A stretch of DNA of 64,000 bases from Algoriphagus aquimarinus (GTDB taxonomy: Bacteria > Bacteroidota > Bacteroidia > Cytophagales > Cyclobacteriaceae), in assembly GCF_007997215.1 (NCBI RefSeq), contig NZ_VORW01000015.1, positions 36,817-100,816 of the forward strand, given 5' to 3'. Each line of letters opens with the position of its first letter. The stretch's first letter is position 1. This document shows, in pieces, positions 15,097 to 23,800 of the stretch. Both the position numbers and the translations under genes were made by a program. Under the pieces are notes generated by a model. The model did no database searches, was not told where the DNA came from, and saw only the letters and a program-made list of their open reading frames with translations.

Positions 15097-16083
15097 TTAT
15101 TCTCTACTTAATTTCTTCAATCGAGTCAGGTAAGCCTGTTCATAATTATTTTTCAATTTATCCGACAAATAAGATTGGCCGATTAAACGCAACACTTCAT
15201 CTTTTCCGGAAGACAACTGGGAAAAAACACCGTCACTAATTTTAGGGTTTACCTTGGACAAATCAGCCAAGAGATAAAACTGTTCATGCACCTTTCCTTT
15301 TGCCAAAGCTAGAGGTAGCAGTCCCTCATCTAGCGCAAAGTCTTTATCTCCAATATGAATGCGACTGTTCAGTAGGTCATAGGCCGGACTCATTTTAAAA
15401 TCACCTAATTCAGTTTGTATCAATGAGAAGTTTTTAAAATGTGCATCTCCATTGGAAAACAGGTAATTGAACAATATGAGTTTAAGTAGCTTAGGAGCTT
15501 CCACATCATAGGCGGGTACATATTTCTTCAACAATTCGAATAATTCAGAGTAACTCCCCAGGTATTTATAATCTTCACCATGAGTCTGAGGTGTTCTTTG
15601 AGCTAATGAGGCAAAATCTTCCTGTGCCCTTTTAGTCCCGTCATCTTTTACATCAAATCGCTTGGTGATATAAGCTGGTTCTCCATTATTAAAAAATATG
15701 AGTGCATTTTCAGCAGTTTCTAAATTAAAAACCTGCCTTGCTATTTGCATGGTTAAATGTTCGTTAGCAGGCATATACTCAGGGTTTTTACCGGCATTTG
15801 GTTTCGGTTTTAGGATGTATTGCCCCTGTTCACCTTCATTGGTTAATCGCAATTTGTTTTTGTCTAACAGTACCGAAAACTTCTCCTGGACTCCCGAGAT
15901 AGACATTCTTTTCCGATTTTCATCAAACAGTTCATCTGTGACCTCGCTTGAGGATGGTGATTCATAGGGAAGTATATGACTTACCTTTTTCCCATAAAAA
16001 ATACGTTTTAAGGCAGTTGAGGAGTAAGTATGATTTCCTTCTTTTAATGTTCCAGGGCAAAAATGGATTTCAGGCATGCTCAT
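15097..16083 (-). CDS. hipT: HipT-like serine/threonine kinase toxin (HipA C-terminal domain)
   Basis: 328 residues, the HipA kinase core without the N-terminal HipA subdomain. The regulatory autophosphorylation loop reads MSISGVQEKFS (Ser61-Ile-Ser63), the S-x-S form known from HipT of the tripartite HipBST systems. The kinase body follows: QYILKPKP (ATP Lys), catalytic SNGDAHFKN (Asp with H and N), and metal-binding MSPAYDLL. HipA/HipT kinases phosphorylate aminoacyl-tRNA synthetases and stop growth. The ATG overlaps the end of the preceding HipS-like gene by 4 bases. Length is near that of the E. coli O127 HipT and shorter than HipA. The S-x-S class is known to be inhibited by the small partner. 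Confidence 0.85.
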   Translation of the reverse strand: MSMPEIHFCPGTLKEGNHTYSSTALKRIFYGKKVSHILPYESPSSSEVTDELFDENRKRMSISGVQEKFSVLLDKNKLRLTNEGEQGQYILKPKPNAGKNPEYMPANEHLTMQIARQVFNLETAENALIFFNNGEPAYITKRFDVKDDGTKRAQEDFASLAQRTPQTHGEDYKYLGSYSELFELLKKYVPAYDVEAPKLLKLILFNYLFSNGDAHFKNFSLIQTELGDFKMSPAYDLLNSRIHIGDKDFALDEGLLPLALAKGKVHEQFYLLADLSKVNPKISDGVFSQLSSGKDEVLRLIGQSYLSDKLKNNYEQAYLTRLKKLSRE

Positions 16084-16409
16084 ACATTGTCTAGTTTAAT
16101 CACTCTAACCGCACCTATCGTATCATGGGTCGCTGTATTAAGTAAAATACCAAAATGATCTGCTTTATCTATTCGCAAAGCATGACACACAAGTTGCTTA
16201 TTGGCCCCTTCCGGAAGCATATTATAGAAAAATGGAAACAAAAATTCCGATTGGTATTCTTGTTGATTTTTAGGAAATGTAAGACTTACAGGAGGTTTGT
16301 TTGTGTCATTAATCCATGCATCATGGTACCTAAACACAAATGAACCATCTTCTAATTGAGTGAGCAATCCAGCCTCTTCGTCTTTATAAATAACCTTTGC
16401 TTGTCTCAT
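16080..16409 (-). CDS. hipS: HipS-like antitoxin (HipA N-terminal subdomain-1 protein)
   Basis: 109 residues corresponding to the Couple_hipA domain that begins full-length HipA: VIYKDEEAGLLTQLEDG, FRYHDAWIND, SLTFPKNQQEYQSEFLFPFF, MLPEGANKQLV, and FGILLNTATHDTIGAVRVI at the end. As a separate gene it corresponds to HipS, which in HipBST systems is the antitoxin that blocks HipT. It overlaps hipB by 4 bases upstream and hipT by 4 bases downstream, so the three are translated from one message. A recent split of a hipA gene is the alternative, but the precise ATGA-type overlaps and the S-x-S loop of the kinase favour a genuine three-gene system. Confidence 0.85.
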   Translation of the reverse strand: MRQAKVIYKDEEAGLLTQLEDGSFVFRYHDAWINDTNKPPVSLTFPKNQQEYQSEFLFPFFYNMLPEGANKQLVCHALRIDKADHFGILLNTATHDTIGAVRVIKLDNV

Positions 16410-16627
16410 TTATTAACGCTGAGCGTTTTTACTTTAAACGTAAGTTCCAAACCTAGCGCATCAGCTAATTTACTTAGGGTTTGCAATGTGGGATTACCTC
16501 TTCCACTTTCAAACTGTTTTAGGGTCCTTAGGCTTACTCCAGCTAGTTCTGCAAGCATTTCTTGGGTAACCTGCAACATCTCTCTACGAACTTTTAAGTA
16601 TTTTATCATTTCTGGAAAGTGCATCAT
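16406..16627 (-). CDS. hipB: HipB-like XRE regulator of the hip operon
   Basis: 73 residues with an HTH_3 domain (EMIKYLKVRREMLQVTQEML, then AGVSLRTLKQFESGRGNPTL, about 5-58). The final KVKTLSVNK tail is short. First gene of the operon with the HipS- and HipT-like genes. HipB proteins bind operators upstream of their own gene and repress the operon, and in HipBST they increase HipS activity. There are two consecutive ATG codons; the first (16627) lies 17 bases from a good -7 element, so the leader would be very short. A 28-bp near-perfect palindrome about 108 bases upstream could be an operator. Confidence 0.85.
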   Translation of the reverse strand: MMHFPEMIKYLKVRREMLQVTQEMLAELAGVSLRTLKQFESGRGNPTLQTLSKLADALGLELTFKVKTLSVNK

Positions 16628-16643
16628 AATACTTTATTTAAAC

Positions 16644-16676
16644 CAAAAATAGGAATTACTTTAAAAAAAGCCACAA
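16644..16676 (-). promoter_or_regulatory. candidate promoter of hipBST operon
   Basis: On the minus strand TATTTTTG (16651-16644) matches TAnnTTTG, with a TTG 22 bases further upstream (16676-16674). The spacing is slightly long. It sits directly in front of hipB. Confidence 0.4.
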
Positions 16677-16733
16677 AAGAGCAGTAAAATGCACTTTAAT
16701 AAAAATATTAACTATAAAGAAACCTTTTCATGC

Positions 16734-16761
16734 AAAATAGTGCGCTATAGCACACTATTTT
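16734..16761. promoter_or_regulatory. 28-bp near-perfect palindrome upstream of hipB
   Basis: AAAATAGTG and CACTATTTT surround GCTATAGC, itself a palindrome; only the two bases flanking the centre block fail to pair. It could be a HipB-type operator or a transcript hairpin between the PLP-enzyme gene and the hip operon. A T run follows on the plus strand. Confidence 0.45.
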
Positions 16762-16955
16762 TACAAAAATTCGATAGCATAACCTATTCATTACTCTTAA
16801 TAGACGTAGAGAATAAAAAGAATTGGTAATCTAGATGATAGAGTGAGCATAAACTTATTTACAAGATCTAAAAACAGCACCAATTTTTGCTTACAGCGAT
16901 ATCGCACAGCAAGGAAATTTTGAATGTATTGAACTCTAAAAATCGACTCGATCAT

Positions 16956-16983
16956 AAAAAAAGGGAGGCTCTTATCGCCTCCC
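16956..16983 (-). terminator. terminator of PLP-enzyme gene
   Basis: GGGAGGC and GCCTCCC pair around a 7-base loop, 7 bases after the gene's stop; the minus strand then reads TTTTTTTAT. Clear intrinsic terminator. Confidence 0.85.
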
Positions 16984-16990
16984 CATTTGC

Positions 16991-18874
16991 TTAAATAGAT
17001 TCTACAAAATCTAAAAAGACTTTTTTATGAAGTTCAAGATCCATGTTAGCAGAAAGTGCTACCCTAGCTATGTAATCCTTGTCCCCTTCCTTAGTTGTTC
17101 CTTGAGTAGAAGTGGCAGGTATAGTCCAATAACAGCCTTTCAACTGCCCATAACTCACACAATACTTACTCTCATTAGGGATTTGGGTAATCATTAAGTT
17201 GATCAACTTATGATTCAATGCTCTTTTATAGGATTCCTTTTCTTCATCTGAATCCCCCTTAGTTGGAAGATCCAATGAAAACACAGAAGGAGTAAATCCT
17301 TGTTTTGCCAATTCTTCTGAAACAAAATTGATTTTCGCGTCTGGCAAAACTTCGTGGATGAAGTTCACAAATTCACGGGTATTTTGGTAAGCATCAATAA
17401 TTCTCTGGTTCATTGATGGCAATTGTTTAGCTAATATTTCATACTGCAGAGCTGTAGCCTCATTGTCACAAAGGTTTAGATGTAGTTCTATTTTCTCCAT
17501 CAACTCCTTTGTTTTGGTATTACCTACGCAGTACCCAGCGGTACATAGCCCGCCACTTGGGAATTTCGAGCCGCTGGCAAATGAAATGGTTCTAACAGTG
17601 GAGAGTATTTGTCCTTCTCCCAAAAAGAGGACATTCGGACAAAAGGTTTGATCCAAAATAAATACTGGATCTGTCGCAACTTCACCACTATTGGTTTTAC
17701 GCACTTTACTCAAAACTGCCTTCAATTGTATAAGATCAGGCACTTCCACTCTAGGATTGGTTGGGATTTCAGCGATGATGTATGGGATAGCATCCTCTCC
17801 GGCAATTTTATCGAGTATGATATCAATACTTCGATTCATGTCGTTCCCTCCATCCACAGGTAAGTCCACCACTTCTACATTATCCAAGCAAGCAGCTACC
17901 CGTCTTGCTTGATCATTTGTACCACCATAACAATTCGGAGGAACCACAAATTTGATAGCCTTCCCTTTATGATTTTCTTGTGCATCATGCACAAGCCCCA
18001 TCATAATCGCATATTGAATGGATAGTCCGCTAGAGCCAACAAGTGCCTTTGTATTTGAACCTGTAATTGTCGCTATTGACTCTAAGACCAAAGTTTTATT
18101 AGCCTTCACATCTCCATTGCTTTCAGGACTTTTCTGAGGGGATTCAGAAGACTGCCCTACTAGAGACTTTAAAGCTTCAAGGCAATTAGCCGGTGTCATG
18201 GCGATAGTCTCTCTTCTCCTTACATGCTGGATTTCTGAGATATAACTTTCATTCTCTTCACCATTTACGAGTAAAACACTTCCAAGGGAAGGGGGAAGAT
18301 TGATATAAAAGTCTATGTTTTGAGTGAGGTCAAAATGACCAATTTCCTTGCTCTCTGATATAAAAATAGAACTTCCGTCAAACTCGGATACGGTTGAAGC
18401 TTTTTCAACATGATTTAATTCGAACTTATACCCATAAACATTCCTGAGTACTTCTGCATCAAAACAAGCTGGTAAGTCACCGGAATAATTGATTTGAGTA
18501 TTCTTATTGGCAAACAAGTTCTTTCTTAGAACGGCCAAAACAGGAGCTGTCCTGGAAGAAAAACTGATTATATTTTCTGCTTTTACTTGGTTTAAGTTCG
18601 CTATTACCCATTCTAGCACACAGGATAAAGGATGCCCTAGTCGGATATAATCATAAGCAGTTGGCAATTCACTAAGTGATGTTCTGAGTGGAATTACTTC
18701 AGAAGCTTCGCTGTCATTGAATAAGATGTCAAACTCCTCTAAAAATTGTGTTTTGGCCAATGACTCATCATAAATATCCAGTCTATGTGTGGTTAGATTC
18801 AGCCAGGCAGATGGCATATTTTCCAAAACCTCTGTAACGAAGTTTAGCATTTTGTTATCCTTGGTAATCTTCAT
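16991..18874 (-). CDS. PLP-dependent enzyme of the Cys/Met-metabolism (cystathionine gamma-synthase-like) fold, with extended N-terminus
   Basis: 627 residues. From about 255 the protein follows fold-type I PLP enzymes of the trans-sulfuration group: VGSSGLSIQYAIM (279-291, phosphate-binding loop), YGGTNDQARR (316-325), IIAEIPTNPRVEVPDL (366-381), FILDQTF with Asp408, and SFASGSKFPSGG with the probable PLP lysine Lys437. Family members have about 400 residues; here an extra 250 precede, with a Ser/Pro-rich linker (241-256, SQSSESPQKSPES-like). This front part has weak echoes of a PLP fold (ENIISFSSRTAPVLAVLRKN) and might be a degenerate duplicate. The substrate cannot be told: cystathionine or methionine lyase/synthase reactions are typical. 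Monocistronic, with its own terminator. Confidence 0.7.
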   Translation of the reverse strand: MKITKDNKMLNFVTEVLENMPSAWLNLTTHRLDIYDESLAKTQFLEEFDILFNDSEASEVIPLRTSLSELPTAYDYIRLGHPLSCVLEWVIANLNQVKAENIISFSSRTAPVLAVLRKNLFANKNTQINYSGDLPACFDAEVLRNVYGYKFELNHVEKASTVSEFDGSSIFISESKEIGHFDLTQNIDFYINLPPSLGSVLLVNGEENESYISEIQHVRRRETIAMTPANCLEALKSLVGQSSESPQKSPESNGDVKANKTLVLESIATITGSNTKALVGSSGLSIQYAIMMGLVHDAQENHKGKAIKFVVPPNCYGGTNDQARRVAACLDNVEVVDLPVDGGNDMNRSIDIILDKIAGEDAIPYIIAEIPTNPRVEVPDLIQLKAVLSKVRKTNSGEVATDPVFILDQTFCPNVLFLGEGQILSTVRTISFASGSKFPSGGLCTAGYCVGNTKTKELMEKIELHLNLCDNEATALQYEILAKQLPSMNQRIIDAYQNTREFVNFIHEVLPDAKINFVSEELAKQGFTPSVFSLDLPTKGDSDEEKESYKRALNHKLINLMITQIPNESKYCVSYGQLKGCYWTIPATSTQGTTKEGDKDYIARVALSANMDLELHKKVFLDFVESI

Positions 18875-19326
18875 CGATAATAGACTGATTATTTATTAAT
18901 TTATTTACTTCAATAATGCCAGAATGAATTGTAATACACTCTTGCACTCATGTTTTCGAAACTCCCATTAGATTTGGCCCTCCATGTGCGTATTGATTAC
19001 TGGTTATAAGCGCTCTGCTGAGGCCAAATTAAGACTTTCGCAGGTCTCGTCAAGTGGGCTTTGAATGTTTGTTGGAAATTGGCAGGTTGATTTATCCCAG
19101 AAACTATTCGCCTATAAGGTAAACTTTAGGACAGGCAAAACTAACAACCGCTAACTACTTTAGGTTCGAAGTAAATCTACGGATCGGCTAATCCCTATAA
19201 AATTAAAGCAGTGATCATACTATGAATTCTCCTGATTCTACAGGATTACATCAAGTACGGTCACTGCCTTTTACTCTTAAGATTTTTGGAGCTATTGTTT
19301 AACCCCAATTTCTATTACTCTCTATT
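18875..19326. other. intergenic region with a long-loop inverted repeat
   Basis: About 450 bases without a gene. AAAGCAGTGATC (about 19204) and GGTCACTGCCTTTT (about 19259) can pair around a region containing a second small hairpin (CCTG/CAGG). This lies downstream of the oxidoreductase gene at 19327 and may be its termination region. Confidence 0.4.
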
Positions 19327-20670
19327 CTAAACCTGATCTGGCACTTCAAATCCTGGTCTATAGTCGCGGGTTAACATTTTATCTGCTTCAGGATCATTGA
19401 CAAAAGTCTCGGATTTTGGATCAAAATCTAAAACTCGTCCCAGTCTATATGAAATATTTCCCAAGTGAGCCAAACCTGAAGCGAGGTGTGCTGTTTCCAC
19501 AGGTCCGTTCAAGATTGACTTGTCATGCTTTCGAACTGCATCTATGAAGTTGGCAAAGTGTCCATCTGTACCGCCTGCTCCTCTGTCCATACCCGACGAA
19601 GCTGCTGCTCCATCATCTCCTGATATACCTGGAGTTCCCTTTTCACCAAGGAAAGTCTGGAATTTATCATATCCATCGACAACAAGATATCCCTTGTCGC
19701 CATAGAAGATATTTCCTACCGAAGCACCGCCTTCTGAATTGGTGTACCATGGGCGAACTTCAAATTGTATAATCTTATTTTCTTCTGGATAATTATAGAT
19801 AGAAGTAAGCACCTCAGGCACTTCCTTGCTGTCATCCCAAAGGAACTTACCGCCCATAGAAGTGATTTTTGTCGGGAAACCTACATCCAGTCCCCACATA
19901 CAAAGATCCGTTTCATGGATTCCTTGGTTGCCAACATCTCCATTGCCATAGTCCCAGTTCCAATGCCAGTTATAATGCACTAGGTTACGTGTAAAGGGTC
20001 TTTTAGGTGCAGGGCCAGTCCATAAGTCATAGTCCAATCCTTCAGGAACTGGAGAAACACCTTTGTCGCCAATGTCTCCACGCATTCTAAACACAAGACC
20101 ACGTGCCATATAAACTCTACCAATGTAGCCTTCCCGCATCAATTTTATCGCTTGCTGAACTGCCGGAGAGCTTCTCAATTGAACTCCATGCTGCACGATA
20201 CGGTCGTACTTATTTGCCGCTTCTATCATCTTGCGGCCTTCAGAGATATTATGAGATCCCGGTTTCTCTACATAGACATCTTTGCCTGCCTGGCAAGCCC
20301 AAATGGTAGCCAAAGCATGCCAGTGATTTGGGGTAGCAAGACTTACAACATCTATATCCTTATTGTCAAATACCTTTCTTAGATCTTGCTCAATTGCTAC
20401 ATCTTTGCCGTATTTCTCTTTGAAAGCTTTTTGCGCAGGGGTCAGAAGGTTCATGTCTGGATCGCAAAGTGTGGTAATCTCTACATCCTTTTGCGCCATA
20501 AAGCCTTGAATATGACTTTTACCTCTACCATTGATTCCCAATACAGCAGCATTAATTCTGTCATTTGCTCCAAATGCTGACGCTGGAATGATGGTAGGGA
20601 GTACCAAGGCAGCGGTGCCTGCAATTGCTGTTTTTTTAATGAAGCTTCTTCTTGATGGTTCTTTATTCAT
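19327..20670 (-). CDS. Tat-exported Gfo/Idh/MocA family oxidoreductase, copy 1
   Basis: 447 residues. Twin-arginine signal (RRSFIKKTAIAGTAALVLP, about 7-25), then a Rossmann domain with AVLGINGRGKSH (G-x-G-x-x-G) and the family's EKPGSHN motif, then a C-terminal beta-sheet substrate domain (about 160-447). These enzymes use NAD(P) to oxidise or reduce sugars and sugar derivatives; periplasmic Tat-type members are common in Bacteroidota and Planctomycetes. From about residue 155 to the end it is identical or nearly so to the protein at 38908, while residues 60-160 differ at clustered positions (KDVEITT/KDVQVTT, PAQKAF/AGKKTF, GKDVAIEQ/NMDVALEQ). This copy stands alone rather than with SusC/SusD genes. 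Confidence 0.9.
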   Translation of the reverse strand: MNKEPSRRSFIKKTAIAGTAALVLPTIIPASAFGANDRINAAVLGINGRGKSHIQGFMAQKDVEITTLCDPDMNLLTPAQKAFKEKYGKDVAIEQDLRKVFDNKDIDVVSLATPNHWHALATIWACQAGKDVYVEKPGSHNISEGRKMIEAANKYDRIVQHGVQLRSSPAVQQAIKLMREGYIGRVYMARGLVFRMRGDIGDKGVSPVPEGLDYDLWTGPAPKRPFTRNLVHYNWHWNWDYGNGDVGNQGIHETDLCMWGLDVGFPTKITSMGGKFLWDDSKEVPEVLTSIYNYPEENKIIQFEVRPWYTNSEGGASVGNIFYGDKGYLVVDGYDKFQTFLGEKGTPGISGDDGAAASSGMDRGAGGTDGHFANFIDAVRKHDKSILNGPVETAHLASGLAHLGNISYRLGRVLDFDPKSETFVNDPEADKMLTRDYRPGFEVPDQV

Positions 20671-20781
20671 TTTATGATTTTATTTTGGGTGTTGTTCAGC
20701 TTCAATTTATTAAAAAAAAACGCTAATCTATAATTGAATTATACAGATCGGTTTAAAATACTTTTAAGCTAGCTCCACAAG

Positions 20782-20812
20782 AAAGCCTCTCCTTATAATA
20801 AGAAGAGGCTTT
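20782..20812 (-). terminator. hairpin downstream of giant surface protein gene
   Basis: AAAGCCTCT pairs with AGAGGCTTT around a 13-base loop, about 20 bases after the stop at 20833. The trailing T run is weak (TTTCTTG) on the minus strand. Confidence 0.55.
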
Positions 20813-20832
20813 GGCGTTTAAGAATTAGAATT

Positions 20833-23800
20833 TTACTTTTTAATCAATCTCTTGTTCATCACAAGTATTCCTGTTTTCATTTGAACGGTATAAAGTCCCG
20901 GACTCAAGTGATCTATAGCAATCTGGTAAGTAGCAATGCCATTTTGCACTCCTTCTTCCTGATAAACCAATCTTCCGACTGCATCATAGATTCTGATTCC
21001 CACATTCATACTTTGCTCCAACTCTACTTCCAAATTCACTTCAGAACTTGAAGGATTTGGGAACATTTTGAATTCTCCGAATCTAGGTTCGCGACTTAGC
21101 TCAATTGCTCTTTCGATCGTCTGCCCTGCTCTATCAGTACTAAAGACTGTTATTCTGGCTGTTGCCGGAATTGCAGTTCCCTTCCAGATAAGTGACTTAC
21201 CTCTAATTTCGAAGTTTGTGTGCTCAGCGATTGAATAGGTATGCTGATCATCCACAGGATCAATCGTTCTCAGATCTCCGATCAAGCTACCGTTATGAAT
21301 ATTTCTAAGCAGAATTGAATTGCTCAGTTGAATATCTGTAGCCAGAGGCTTATCTGCCACCAGTACATTGACAGTAATCGGCTCCTCAAGTTCAAACCAT
21401 TCGTTTTCTTGCAGGTCAACTTTCATCTCATAGAATCCTGGTTGTAGCGCATTGTACGATTCAGTATTGATAGTTAGCTTGATTTTCTTACTGTCAAACC
21501 AGTTTTCGCTCTGAGAAACGATTTTATCATTTATCACTTCAAGTGGAGTATTCCATGGAACAGCAATTAATTCAGGTTCTTCCTCCATTCTGTAAGTAAC
21601 GTTACAGCTTCCGATATAGGACCCAGGACTTACTGCGAGTAAAGCCTCGACTGCATTGGCACTAATACACATAGTTTTTCTCTTGCCATTCGGCATTATA
21701 CGACAGACCTGAACATTGTTTTGTCCAGCCTTACCACAAGAAGCTTCAACTGAGATTACCTTGGAGAAGATTTCATTTCCTACACACTGTCCATCAACAA
21801 TCAACTCTACCTTGTAGTCTTTCACAAAGTCACCATTTGCAACAATCTGGAAAGTTGAATATTCAGCTCCTGAAATTAGAGTGAAAGATCCACCTTCATT
21901 TCTTTCGTACCATTGGTAAGATAATCCAGAATATGGAGAAGGCTGATAAGTTGTTGTCAGAGTAGTGCTTGAAGGTAATCCCAGGGAACTTTCCGCTCCA
22001 TCAAAAATGACCACATTGCCATTTGCGTTTTTAGGAATACTTGAACTAACGAATGCCTCAAACACGGTCAATTGAGCTGTTTCTGTCGTTTCCGAGCGAA
22101 TAAGATTTCCAGAGACCGGCTCGAATTCCGCAGAAATTGGATAAGGCGATCCAGGTGTTAAACTAATGGTGAATGTTCCGGAGAAGACTCCATCAGTAAC
22201 TGAGGCTACGTTGACAGTTCCTATCGTGGTACCACCGGTTTTGAAGGTAACTACTCCTCCAAGACTATTAACATCTGATTGGATTCCAGTATTGACAGTT
22301 TTCACAGTTGCAGTTAACGTTACCTGACCACCGTCACAATTTGCTAAAGCGTTACTAATAGTAATTGTAGTTGGAGCCATAGTGATTCCTATCACTACTG
22401 AATCGTTGTCGTCATTGTAGTTGCCAGTCACATCGGTGAACGTCCAGTAGGCTGTGCCACCTGGCACATTAGTGAAGCTAACACCAAGATTAAGTCCTGC
22501 TAATATTTCGCCTGCTAGGCCTTTTGCTGATCCTGTCGCTCCATGAGCTGCTCCATCGTAAGTTCCTGCGTAACCTGTAACCGTGATAGTCGCATCAATC
22601 TTATTGATCGCAAAGGCAGTCCAGTCACTGGAACCCGCATTATAGTTCGTGTTACCAGCAAAGTTTGACCTTACACGGTAAGCTCCTGCATCCGTTGGTG
22701 CTCCTGCAATACCAGACCAAGTGCTGCCATCATTCTGTTCGTATTCAAATGTCACCGAAGGAATCAAGTCTCCTTCCAAACCGGTAACACTACCTGTAGC
22801 TACAAATGGATTTCCATCATAATCTCCGCCGGCTCGTGTAACTGTTATTGTCGCAGCGATCTTATTGATCGCAAAGGCAGTCCAATCACTGGAACCCGCA
22901 TTGTAGTTCGTATTACCCGCAAAGTTGGATCTTACACGGTAAGCACCTGCATCTGTTGGTGCTCCTGCAATCCCAGACCAAGTGCTGCCGTCAAATTCTT
23001 GGTATTCAATTGTCACAGCAGGACTTAAGGCTCCTTCCAAACCGGTTACACTTCCAGTAGCTACAAATGGATTTCCGTTATAGTCTCCGCCGGCTCGGGT
23101 AACTGTAATTGTTGCTGCGATTTGATTGATCGCAAAGGCAGTCCAATCACTGGAACCCGAATTGTAGTTTGTGTTACCCGCAAAGTTGGATCTAACGCGA
23201 TAGTCGCCCGCATCTGTTGGTGCTCCGCTAATTCCAGTCCAATTACTGCCGTCATTTTCTTGGTATTCAAAAGTCACCGGAGGACTTAAGTCTCCTTCCA
23301 AACCGGTAACACTACCTGTAGCTACAAATGGATTTCCATCATAGTCTCCGCCGGCTCGTGTAACTGTTATTGTTGCAGCGATCTGATTGATCGCAAAGGC
23401 AGTCCAATCACTGGAACCCGCATTGTAGTTTGTGTTACCCGCAAAGTTGGATCTAACGCGATAGGCGCCTGCATCTGTTGGTGCTCCTGCAATTCCAGCC
23501 CAAGTGCTGCCGTCATATTTTTCGTATTCAAAAGTTACTAATGGACTCAAGTCTCCTTCCAAACCGGTAGCACTTCCAGTAGCTACAAATGGATTTCCAT
23601 CATAGTCTCCGCTCGCCCGGGTAACTGTTATTGTCGCAGCGATTTGATTGATCGCAAAAGCAGTCCAATCACTGAAACCCGCATTGTAGTTCGTGTTACC
23701 CGCAAAGTTGGATCTAACGCGATAGGCGCCTGCATCTGTTGGTGCTCCGCTAATTCCAGCCCAATTACTGCCATCATTCTGTTCGTATTCAAATGTCACC

